NCBI GenBank assembly: GCA_964616985.1
Contig: CAZTVF010000130.1
Location: forward strand, 1-13,603
DNA length: 13,603 nt
Direction of reading: 5' to 3'
Source of the DNA: CAZTVF01 sp964616985
GTDB lineage: Bacteria > Planctomycetota > Phycisphaerae > SM23-33
A program made the translations under genes and the position numbers. Shown here one piece after another: positions 6,805-13,556 of this stretch; positions within the stretch are counted from its first letter, which is position 1; every line of letters starts with the position of its first letter. Under the pieces are notes generated by a model that saw only the letters and a list, made by a program, of their open reading frames with translations, had not been told where the DNA came from and ran no database searches.

Positions 6805-6835
6805 GTGGCGGCCCCTTGCGGGCCGCCACTGTTTT
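6805..6835 (+). terminator. Rho-independent terminator
   Basis: A perfect 10-bp GC-rich stem, GTGGCGGCCC (6805-6814) with GGGCCGCCAC (6820-6829), has a 5-nt loop CTTGC and is followed by TGTTTT. It lies 30 bases after the stop codon of paralogue 1 and before paralogue 2. It suggests the two are separate transcription units, or that expression of the second is attenuated. Confidence 0.85.
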
Positions 6836-6860
6836 GGTGGAACCGCCCGGGGCGATTTAC

Positions 6861-6866
6861 TATGAT
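6861..6866 (+). promoter_or_regulatory. Possible -10 element for the second secreted paralogue
   Basis: TATGAT (6861-6866) follows the terminator by 25 bases and precedes the GAGAGG ribosome binding site (6878-6883) of the gene at 6892. It matches the bacterial -10 consensus at five of six positions. No clear -35 element is seen. It fits the need for a separate start after the terminator. Confidence 0.35.
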
Positions 6867-6891
6867 CGGACGGGATAGAGAGGTCCAACCG

Positions 6892-8688
6892 ATGAGAGCC
6901 TTCCTTTGTGCAATGGCATTGGCGTTCGTGTGCGGCGCCGCCGCGGGGGCTGATAATGCCGCCCCTGTCGCCGCCTCGCCGATCCTCAAGATGATCCCGG
7001 CCGACTCGCTGGGCTACGTGGTGGTGAACAACGTCAATGGGTTGTTCACGGAGGCCGATGCCTATATCAAGCAGATCGGCCTGGCCGAACTGGCCGGCCA
7101 GGAGATGCCCCAGGGCGTGCTTGCGGCGGCGAGGAAGGCATTGAACCTCGGCGAGGGGCTCGACGCCAACGGCGGGGCAGCCTTCGTCCTGCTCGACCCG
7201 GCCCCGCTGGGCCTCAACCTCATCTCGATGCTCCTGCCGGCGTCGTCCAGCGCGTCAGCCCCGTCCTTGCCGCCCGTGCCGTACGTGGTCATCCTGCCGG
7301 CGGGCGGCCTCAAGCCTCTGCTGGGCGCCTTCGAGATCGAGGAATCCAAACCCTACGCCCGCGTAGCCATGCCCACCGGCGACCTGTACGCCGACGCCCG
7401 CGGGGGCTACATCCTGCTGAGCCCGACGCCCAAGGCGCTGGACGCGATGGCGGCGGCCAAACGCACGGCCGACCTCGAGCTATCGCCGGCGGAACTGAAG
7501 CTGGCGTCGTCGTCCGCCGCGGCGGCGATGCTCAACTGCCGCGTGGCGGCGCCAATGGCCCAGAAGGTGGTCAACGCGCTGAACCTGATGGCCCTGGCCG
7601 CCAAGGCCACCGACACCCGCCCGCCGGCGGAGCTTCGTACATATCTGGAATTTCGCCAGAACATTGCCCAGCTGCTCAAGGCGGTGAACCAGATGGACCG
7701 GCTGCTGATGGCCGTGCAGCGGAAGGACGCGGGCCTGGCGGGTCAGCTGGTCATCCGCTACCTGCCGGACACGCCGGCGGCCAAGGCCGTCGCGGCGGCG
7801 GGGGCGATGCAGCCCAAGCCTCTGCTGGGCGGCGTCCGCGGCGGGCCTTACATCCTGGCGATGGATTTCGCGAACCTCCGGGAGCCCGAACCGCAGACGA
7901 TGCTCGCCCAGCTGGAGGCGGCCCTTCAGGGGGCCAAGCAGCTCAAGCCCGCGCGGCGGGACGAGGCGATGGCCCAACTGACCAAGATCCTGCAGGAGGT
8001 CGAGGGCGTGCAACTGCTGATGGCCCCCGGCGACGACGACGCCCAGGGAACTATCGGCATCACCGCCGTGATCCGCTGCCAGGACTCGAGCAGGCTTCAG
8101 GCGATGCTGGCCCAGAGCGCCCCACTGGCCGACCGCATCCGCCGGGAGATGCTCGCGCCGGACATGGATGCCAACGAATTCGCGATTCGCTGCGCCGCCG
8201 GCTCCCTTAAGATCGGCGACGTGCAGGCGGACGTCATCTCGGTGGAATGCCCCGCCGACGAACAGGCCATGTTCAAGGCGATGTTCGGCCCGCACGGCCT
8301 GACGGCGCTGATGGCCCCGGCCGGCAAGAACACGCTGGTGATTTCGCTCGGTGGCGGGGTGGCGGGCATGACCAGGGCCCTGGCCGCCGCTCGCAGCGGC
8401 GACGGCAAGCTGCTGTCCACGCCGGAGGCCCGGCAGTGCCTTCAGCACCTGGGCAAGAACATGCAGGCCGTCTGCCTGATGAACATGTCGGTCTACGGCG
8501 AGGCGATCAACAAGACCATGGTCCGCCTGACCGGCAAGGAGGCCCTGGCCACCCTGCAGTGCAAGGTGCCGATGGGCCTGGCGATCAGCATCGAAGACGA
8601 CGCCAGCATCCTTTCCTTCTACCTGCCCACCGAACTCATGCGCGAGGTCTGCGCCGGCCTGTGCGGCCCCAAGACGCCATCGCCTTAG
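6892..8688 (+). CDS. Secreted protein of unknown function, tandem paralogue 2
   Basis: The 598-residue product has a signal peptide (1-20, ending AGA). ILKMIPADSLGYVVV (31-45) corresponds to the opening motif of the upstream paralogue. Further collinear matches are GLDANGGAAFVLLDP against GFNAEGGFAAVMLDP, RGGYILLSPTPKALDAM against LGGYVILSPMAKALDAV, and GKNTLVISLGG against DKNTVVVTFGG. Divergence elsewhere is large, and the glycine-rich tail of paralogue 1 is missing, so the duplication is old. No catalytic motif is recognised. The ATG at 6892 is chosen because GAGAGG lies eight bases upstream and the signal peptide begins there. In-frame ATGs at 6796 and 6862 lie at the terminator or the putative promoter. 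The stop codon is nine bases before repeat copy C. Confidence 0.83.
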   Translation: MRAFLCAMALAFVCGAAAGADNAAPVAASPILKMIPADSLGYVVVNNVNGLFTEADAYIKQIGLAELAGQEMPQGVLAAARKALNLGEGLDANGGAAFVLLDPAPLGLNLISMLLPASSSASAPSLPPVPYVVILPAGGLKPLLGAFEIEESKPYARVAMPTGDLYADARGGYILLSPTPKALDAMAAAKRTADLELSPAELKLASSSAAAAMLNCRVAAPMAQKVVNALNLMALAAKATDTRPPAELRTYLEFRQNIAQLLKAVNQMDRLLMAVQRKDAGLAGQLVIRYLPDTPAAKAVAAAGAMQPKPLLGGVRGGPYILAMDFANLREPEPQTMLAQLEAALQGAKQLKPARRDEAMAQLTKILQEVEGVQLLMAPGDDDAQGTIGITAVIRCQDSSRLQAMLAQSAPLADRIRREMLAPDMDANEFAIRCAAGSLKIGDVQADVISVECPADEQAMFKAMFGPHGLTALMAPAGKNTLVISLGGGVAGMTRALAAARSGDGKLLSTPEARQCLQHLGKNMQAVCLMNMSVYGEAINKTMVRLTGKEALATLQCKVPMGLAISIEDDASILSFYLPTELMREVCAGLCGPKTPSP

Positions 8689-8696
8689 CCGGTTGA

Positions 8697-8830
8697 TCAC
8701 GCTCCAGTATGTGAGTGCGTCTGGGGGCGGCTTGTCGTTCGGCGCTGTGAAACGCCGGTGACGCCCCGGGGCTTCTACAGCGCCGAACGGCAAGCCGCCA
8801 CCAAAGCCTTACTCCCAGATTCAATTGTGA
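8697..8830 (+). repeat. Dispersed quasi-palindromic element, copy C
   Basis: The core at 8728-8748 is inverted at 8777-8797 with one mismatch, around a 28-bp spacer (8749-8776). The left outer arm is type 2 (TATGTGAGTGCGTCTGG); the right outer arm is type 1, which reads inward from its 3' end as TCACAATTGAATCTGGGAG. Its arm order and spacer direction are the same as copy A. It begins nine bases after the upstream stop codon and ends 35 bases before the next start codon, so it fills most of the intergenic space. Confidence 0.85.
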
Positions 8831-8839
8831 AACGCTCCC

Positions 8840-8855
8840 CTAGAATTGTTCTCGG
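8840..8855 (+). promoter_or_regulatory. Conserved CTAGAAT flank, possible -10 region
   Basis: CTAGAATTGTTCTCGG lies 10 bases past copy C and matches the string after copy A with two insertions. TAGAAT (8841-8846) could be a -10 hexamer for the phosphoribosyltransferase gene, whose GGGAG ribosome binding site follows at 8854-8858. No good -35 is seen. Confidence 0.3.
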
Positions 8856-8865
8856 GAGTGCGCGT

Positions 8866-9555
8866 ATGAAGAACGTGCGAATCATTTCTCGCCAAGCCGA
8901 GCCGTTCGATAGTCGGGCCCAGGCCGGGGCGATGCTAGCTGAATTCCTGGGGGATTTACCAACGCCGGCCGTGGTTGTGGGCATTCCTCGCGGCGGGGTC
9001 GTCGTTGCCGCCCAGATCGTCCGCCGCATCGGCGCGGCCATGGATATCATCCTGACGCGTAAACTCGGGGCGCCGTTCAATCCGGAATTGGCCGTCGGTG
9101 CCGTGGCGGAGAGCGGCGTGATCACGACCGATCCCACGATCGCCTCATATGTCGGCGCATCAGAGGAATACACACGACTGCAGGCGCTGGCGCAGCTGAC
9201 GGAGATCCAGCGGCGTGCGGTCTTGTTCCGGCGGGAGTGCCCCCGCCTGTCGCTGGCGGGGCGGCCGGTGATCGTCACCGATGACGGCGTGGCCACGGGC
9301 GCGACGATGCAGTCCAGCCTGCGGGCGATCGCGATGGAGAAGCCCAGCCACCTGGTCTGCGCCCTGCCCGTGGCACCGCCCGAAACGCTGGAGCGGCTGG
9401 CATCGTTCGCCGATGACGTGCTGTGCCTTCTCGCCCCGGACGGCTTCGAGGCGGTCGGCCAGTTCTACCGCGACTTCAGCCAGACGACCGACGACGAGGT
9501 GCTGGCGATTCTGAAAGAGTGCCGCCGGAACTCGCCGACGCCGGCTCACGCGTGA
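8866..9555 (+). CDS. Predicted phosphoribosyltransferase (COG1926 type)
   Basis: The 229-residue protein has the type I phosphoribosyltransferase fold. It shows VVVGIPRGGVVVAAQI (36-51), the family-typical TRKLGAPFNPELAVGAVAE (64-82), and the PRPP loop VIVTDDGVATGATM (135-148). GIPRGG together with RKLGAPFNPE separates this group from purine and pyrimidine salvage enzymes. Its substrate is not established, and it is not closely related to the hpt product at 4131-4775. The start at 8866 has GGGAG seven bases upstream. The longer frame from 8758 would begin in the spacer of repeat copy C and encode part of the repeat, so it is rejected. The gene stands alone and converges on the phosphatase gene. 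Confidence 0.85.
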   Translation: MKNVRIISRQAEPFDSRAQAGAMLAEFLGDLPTPAVVVGIPRGGVVVAAQIVRRIGAAMDIILTRKLGAPFNPELAVGAVAESGVITTDPTIASYVGASEEYTRLQALAQLTEIQRRAVLFRRECPRLSLAGRPVIVTDDGVATGATMQSSLRAIAMEKPSHLVCALPVAPPETLERLASFADDVLCLLAPDGFEAVGQFYRDFSQTTDDEVLAILKECRRNSPTPAHA

Positions 9556-9640
9556 GTGGCAAGGGTGTCTACGCACGTGCGAGGGGTGGCAGCCTTCCCA
9601 GGCCGCCGCCAAAGGTGACAGGGGCGGCGACCTGGGAAGG
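9545..9640. terminator. Cluster of palindromes between convergent genes
   Basis: Three palindromes follow one another: CTCACGCGTGAG (9545-9556, spanning the stop codon of the upstream gene), CGCACGTGCG (9572-9581), and an 18-bp stem with one mismatch, 9593-9610 with 9623-9640, around a 12-nt loop. The last is long and GC-rich and lies between the 3' ends of the phosphoribosyltransferase (+) and phosphatase (-) genes. A bidirectional terminator role is likely, although no T-tract follows. Nothing else is seen between 9641 and 9694. Confidence 0.5.
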
Positions 9641-9694
9641 TTCCCATCCGGGACGACTGTGGATACCAAAGCGTGAGCGGTGTGGGCAACCTTT

Positions 9695-11335
9695 CTACCC
9701 CGCAACGAGCGCCAGCACCGTGATGTCGTCCTGCTGCGGAAGCGATTGGCGGAACGCGGCTGCGGCAGCGGTGACGACGCGGACCAGCTCCCCGCCGTCG
9801 CGCGCCGGGTGCTGGGTGATGGCGGCCGCCAGGGCGGGCTCGCCCAGTTGAGACCTATCGGGGGCGGTCGACTCGGTGATGCCGTCGGTCACTGCCAGCC
9901 ACGCCTCGCCAGGGGCCAGGGTGACGCTCTCGGCCTGGAAAGGGGCCGGCGCGATGCCCAGGGGCGGGTTGGAAGGCTTGCCGATCTGCCGCGTCTGGCC
10001 GTCGGGGCTTCGGACGAAGGGCAGGATGTGCCCGGCGTTGACGTAGTCCAGCCGCCGGGTCTCGGCATCGTACACGCCCAGCAGCATCGTGACGAACATG
10101 CCGTCGGGCAGGTGCGTTTCGAGGTGCTGGCTGAGGCGGTTCATCACAACGGGCAGGTCGTCGCAGAAGGCCATCGTCGTTCGCAGGGCGGCCTGCAGGT
10201 TGGTCATCACCATTGCCGCGGGCAGGCCCTTGCCGGAAACGTCGCCCAAGGCCAGGGCCAGCCGACGAGGCCCCAGTTCCCACACGTCGCAGTAGTCGCC
10301 GCCCACCCACATCGCCGGCTCGTAATGCACCGCCACCTCGGCGGCGCCCTGCCGCACCAGCGGCGGGGGGGTGAGCTTGGCCTGGATCTCGCGGGCGAGC
10401 GTCAGCTGGCGATCCATCGCCGCGCGCTGGGCCCGTTCATCGGCCAGCAGCAGGCCCTTGCGGACCATGTTGACCTGGCGGGCGATGGCCTGGACGAGGT
10501 CCAGTGTCTCGCCGGTGGCCGTGTCGGCAGGGCTGTCGAGATAGAGCAGGTCGACGCACGTTTCGACCTCGGTCATCGGGGCGCAGAACACCGCGCGCGG
10601 GCGGCGGGCATCCATGACCGTCAGCAGCAGGTTGGCCTCGGAGATGTTGCCCGCCATCGCGGCCGAGCCGCTCGTTCGGACGGCCTCGAGCACCCGTCGC
10701 GACACGTGCAGGTTGTGCGGCATCTGCGCCGCCGAAACGCCGGGCTCAAACCCGCTGAGGCAGCAGGCGAGCATCTGGGGCGCGGCGAACTCGCCGCAGC
10801 GGGGCACGCGCAGCACCAGGGCCACGCTGTCGGGCGTCTGCGCCAGCAGCCGGCACGTCTGGGGGTACAGGTCGTCGGCCGCCGTGACGGCCAGCAGGCT
10901 GTCGGTGATCCGGTTGAGGTGCTTGATCCGAAGCGAGGACTGGGCGTGCTGCTCGAAACTGCGCAGCGTCACCTGCGTCCGCTCGAGATCGTCCATCACG
11001 GGCGGCGGGTTGAACTGCGTGGCGGCTGCGGCGTCGGACATGGCCCCGCCCAGCCGCAGCGTGAAGTTGCCGATGGTGATCGCGTCGTTGGGCCCCAGCG
11101 GGCACGCCTTGATCGGCCGCCCGTCCACCAGCACGCCGTTGCGGCTGCCGAGGTCCTCGACGATCCATCGCCCGAAGGGGTCCTGGCTGAGCCGGGCGTG
11201 CTGCCGCGAGATCAGCGGGCCCTCCAGCACCAGTCCGCACGAGGGGCTGCGACCGATGATGACGCCCTTGGGGTCCAGGGCGGCTTGGCGGGTGACCTTA
11301 CCGTCGAAGATGGTGATGATTCCTTCGGGCATCAT
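9695..11335 (-). CDS. FHA-GAF-SpoIIE (PP2C-type) serine phosphatase
   Basis: The 546-residue cytosolic signalling protein has three parts. An FHA domain (about 1-97) carries GRS (28-30), SRQHA (43-47) and GSRNG (63-67), the phosphothreonine-binding residues. A GAF-like region (about 140-295) has a helical linker after it (296-322). The C-terminus is an RsbU/SpoIIE PP2C-type phosphatase: GGDYCDVW (345-352), GDVSGKGLPAAM (364-375), GMFVTMLLG (412-420), NAGH (433-436), VTDGITES (482-489) and QQDDITVLAL (534-543). The metal-binding aspartates are present (347, 365, 484, 536/537), so it should be active. Related enzymes dephosphorylate anti-sigma-factor antagonists; the target here is unknown. Start is ATG at 11335 or the adjacent ATG at 11332; no Shine-Dalgarno sequence is seen. 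It is divergent from the kinase gene. Confidence 0.92.
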   Translation of the reverse strand: MMPEGIITIFDGKVTRQAALDPKGVIIGRSPSCGLVLEGPLISRQHARLSQDPFGRWIVEDLGSRNGVLVDGRPIKACPLGPNDAITIGNFTLRLGGAMSDAAAATQFNPPPVMDDLERTQVTLRSFEQHAQSSLRIKHLNRITDSLLAVTAADDLYPQTCRLLAQTPDSVALVLRVPRCGEFAAPQMLACCLSGFEPGVSAAQMPHNLHVSRRVLEAVRTSGSAAMAGNISEANLLLTVMDARRPRAVFCAPMTEVETCVDLLYLDSPADTATGETLDLVQAIARQVNMVRKGLLLADERAQRAAMDRQLTLAREIQAKLTPPPLVRQGAAEVAVHYEPAMWVGGDYCDVWELGPRRLALALGDVSGKGLPAAMVMTNLQAALRTTMAFCDDLPVVMNRLSQHLETHLPDGMFVTMLLGVYDAETRRLDYVNAGHILPFVRSPDGQTRQIGKPSNPPLGIAPAPFQAESVTLAPGEAWLAVTDGITESTAPDRSQLGEPALAAAITQHPARDGGELVRVVTAAAAAFRQSLPQQDDITVLALVAG

Positions 11336-11398
11336 GGAAGTTTACCACATGCGAAGGAAGATTGACCACGCCCGGGTGCGAAATGGTAGAATTCGCCC
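11336..11398. promoter_or_regulatory. Shared 63-bp divergent promoter region, possibly leaderless in both directions
   Basis: On the plus strand TTGACC (11362-11367) is followed after 19 bases by TGG-TAGAAT (hexamer 11387-11392), which ends six bases before the kinase ATG. On the minus strand TGG-TAAACT ends three bases before the phosphatase ATG. Neither gene has a Shine-Dalgarno sequence. If these are extended -10 elements, the kinase transcript would begin at or next to its start codon. Inferred from sequence only. Confidence 0.4.
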
Positions 11399-13411
11399 AT
11401 GCGTTGCGCAAAGTGCGGCAAAGACAATTCCGCCGACTTGAAGCTGTGCGGCCAGTGCGGCGCGCAGCTGGGGGGCCAGGTCGACGCGCCGGTCTCGCCT
11501 GCGCCATTTAGCGAACAAGATATCCTGGCAACCATGGACGCACCGCGCGTGGAGATGGGGCGGGAGATTCGCGAGGGCGAGGTCCTGGCCGGGCAGTACC
11601 GCGTCGTGGGGGCCAAGCCCCTGGGCGCCGGCGGCATGGGCGAGGTGTGGCGCGGCGAGGATACCGAGCTGGGCACGCCCGTGGCGATCAAGGTGCTGCC
11701 GCCGATGCTGGCCCGCAACGAGATCGCCGTGGCCAACCTCCGCAAGGAGGCGATGATGGGCCGCCAGCTCACCCACCACAACATCTGCCGCCTGCACAGT
11801 TTTCACAGTGACGGCGCGATCAAGTTCATCGTCATGGAGTTCGTCGACGGCAAGACGCTCCAGCAGATGCTGATGGACCGCGATGACCACCGCCTGCCTT
11901 ACAACGAGCTCGTCCCCATTGCCCGCCAGTTGGCCGAGGCGCTGGACTACGCGCACAACGTGACATATTCCGACTCCGCCGGGCGGCAGGTTCGCGGCGT
12001 GCTGCACCGCGACATCAAGCCCGGCAACATCATGGTCACCGCCGACGGCACGGCCAAGCTGATGGACTTCGGCATCGCCCGCGAGATGCACGACGTGCTG
12101 ACCGAGGTCACCGGCCGAACCAGCCAGACGCCGCTGTATGCCTCGCCGGAGCAGTTCTGCGGCAAGCCCGTCACCGCCGTCAGCGATCTCTACAGCCTGG
12201 CGAACGTCTTCTATGAATGCCTGGCCGGGCACCGGCTGGTCTCGCCGCAGGGCGACCTGGCGTGGCAGATTATCAACCGCCCGTGCGAGCCGCTGCCTGA
12301 CGTGCCGGCCCACGCGAACGCCGCGCTGGCGGCGGCGCTGGCCAAGGACCCGCAGGCCCGCCAGAGGACCGCGCGCGAATTCGTGCAGCAACTGGCCGGC
12401 GAACGGACCGCGGCGACGGTGCCTGCTTCGGCCCCCGCGGCCCCGGCGGCTGCCCCCGGCCGGGTGCGACTGTGGATGATCGCGGCGGCGGTGGCGGTCT
12501 TGGTCATCGGGGCGGTGGCAGTGGTGCTGGCGACGCGCGATGGCGACTCGAAGCCGTCAGGGGCAAACGGCCCCGTGGTCGCCAATGCCGGCGGGGCCGG
12601 GACGATCTCGCCCACTCCCTCGCCCGCGGCCGATGCCACGCCCGGCCCGGGCCAAACTCCCGCGGCCACGGCATCGCCCACGGCGGCAGCAACGCCATCG
12701 CCGGCGGTCGACACGCAGGCAAAGGAGTTCACCAACTCCATCGGGATGAAGTTCGTGCGGATCCCGGCCGGCAAGTTCACGATGGGCAGCCCGCGGGATG
12801 AGGCGGGCCGCGACCGCGAAGACCTGGAGGCGGCTGAGAAGGTGATCGCGGCCCCGTTCTACCTGGGGGCCTGCGAAGTCACGCAGGCGCAGTGGCTGGC
12901 GGTCATGGGCGACAGCCCCAGCAGCTTCAAGGGCGACGAGAACCTCCCGGTGGAATCGATCTCCTGGCACAAGGCCGTGGAGTTCTGCGACAAGCTGTCG
13001 GCTCGCGAAGGCCGCACCTACCGCCTGCCGCACGAGGACGAGTGGGAATATGCCTGCCGTGCCGGCACGAGCATGCCCTACGCCACGGGGGCCGCCCTTT
13101 CCACCGACCAGGCGAACTACGACGGCACGTACGGCGCGACCACCCAGACGGCCGGCGCCAATCGCAACAAGACCACCCCCGTCGGCGCCTTCGCGCCAAA
13201 TGCCTGGGGCCTGTACGACATGCACGGCAACGTGTGGGAGTGGTGCTTCGACAACGTCGCCATCGCCAAGGTCGTCTACGTGATCAAGCGGGGCGGCGCC
13301 TGGAGCAGCAAGGCCACCAGTTGCCGCAGCGCCAGCCGCGACAAGGACAAGCCCGCCGTTGCTTCCAAGCACGTCGGGCTCCGTGTGCTGATGGAGATCG
13401 GGAAGCAGTAA
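11399..13411 (+). CDS. Zinc-ribbon Ser/Thr protein kinase with membrane segment and FGE-type domain
   Basis: The 670-residue product has four parts. A zinc ribbon (C3, C6, C17, C20) is followed by a Hanks-type kinase domain (about 67-335). The kinase has glycine loop GAGGMG (76-81), K98 in VAIK, HRDIKPGN (203-210), DFG (223-225) and SPE (249-251), all expected for an active enzyme. A transmembrane helix (about 357-378) leads into a Pro/Thr/Ala linker (380-440). The C-terminal formylglycine-generating-enzyme/sulfatase-modifying-factor domain (446-667) contains NSIGMKFVRIPAGKFTMGS, YRLPHEDEWEYACRAG and GLYDMHGNVWEW. That domain has only one cysteine (C642) in the region where true FGE has its catalytic pair, so it probably binds a ligand rather than making formylglycine. 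The kinase faces the cytosol and the FGE-type domain lies outside. Its natural partner may be the divergent FHA phosphatase. The last codons lie in a heptamer repeat. Confidence 0.92.
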   Translation: MRCAKCGKDNSADLKLCGQCGAQLGGQVDAPVSPAPFSEQDILATMDAPRVEMGREIREGEVLAGQYRVVGAKPLGAGGMGEVWRGEDTELGTPVAIKVLPPMLARNEIAVANLRKEAMMGRQLTHHNICRLHSFHSDGAIKFIVMEFVDGKTLQQMLMDRDDHRLPYNELVPIARQLAEALDYAHNVTYSDSAGRQVRGVLHRDIKPGNIMVTADGTAKLMDFGIAREMHDVLTEVTGRTSQTPLYASPEQFCGKPVTAVSDLYSLANVFYECLAGHRLVSPQGDLAWQIINRPCEPLPDVPAHANAALAAALAKDPQARQRTAREFVQQLAGERTAATVPASAPAAPAAAPGRVRLWMIAAAVAVLVIGAVAVVLATRDGDSKPSGANGPVVANAGGAGTISPTPSPAADATPGPGQTPAATASPTAAATPSPAVDTQAKEFTNSIGMKFVRIPAGKFTMGSPRDEAGRDREDLEAAEKVIAAPFYLGACEVTQAQWLAVMGDSPSSFKGDENLPVESISWHKAVEFCDKLSAREGRTYRLPHEDEWEYACRAGTSMPYATGAALSTDQANYDGTYGATTQTAGANRNKTTPVGAFAPNAWGLYDMHGNVWEWCFDNVAIAKVVYVIKRGGAWSSKATSCRSASRDKDKPAVASKHVGLRVLMEIGKQ

Positions 13412-13430
13412 GCAGTAAGCAGTAAACAGT
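13403..13430 (+). repeat. Heptamer tandem repeat spanning the kinase stop codon
   Basis: AAGCAGT is repeated three times (13403-13409, 13410-13416, 13417-13423), followed by the variant AAACAGT (13424-13430). The final codons AAG CAG TAA of the kinase are the first unit. Because the period is seven, the TAA at 13409, 13416 and 13423 falls in all three reading frames. Confidence 0.85.
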
Positions 13431-13556
13431 AACAGCGAGGGGTGACCGGGAATCAGCAGACATCTGGGCATCGCTCGCTTTTCAGCGTTGTCTGAACCCC
13501 AACGCTCCCAATCGCCTCCAATCTCGCTCCTTTCCTGTTTACTGCTTACCGCTTAC
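13408..13556. repeat. Long inverted repeat bounding a 149-bp intergenic unit
   Basis: Bases 13408-13429 are the reverse complement of 13535-13556 with one mismatch (21 of 22), including a perfect 15-bp run (13415-13429 with 13535-13549). The loop of about 105 bases contains a hairpin AGCGTTG/CAACGCT (13484-13490 with 13500-13506). A competing pair is CAGACA/TGTCTG (13457-13462 with 13489-13494). It may be a small mobile or repeat unit or a strong transcription end. The remaining 13557-13603 shows nothing recognisable. Confidence 0.7.

Noticed and set aside
7480..8793. 437-codon minus-strand open frame over the second paralogue and repeat copy C
   Set aside because: It begins inside the repeat and runs antisense to a supported gene; no recognisable domain.
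1835..8830. Reading the three repeats as insertion sequences
   Set aside because: Each is only about 130 bp, has no coding capacity, and no transposase gene lies in the window. They are listed as repeats instead.
9680..11365. 561-codon plus-strand open frame antisense to the phosphatase gene
   Set aside because: It is a shadow of the FHA-GAF-SpoIIE gene, whose motifs are unambiguous on the minus strand.
12557..13471. 304-codon minus-strand open frame over the kinase C-terminus
   Set aside because: It is antisense to the FGE-type domain, with low-complexity Arg/Gly composition.
13403..13556. Reading the heptamer repeats as a CRISPR array
   Set aside because: Units are seven bases, contiguous and without spacers. 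There is no leader and no cas gene.
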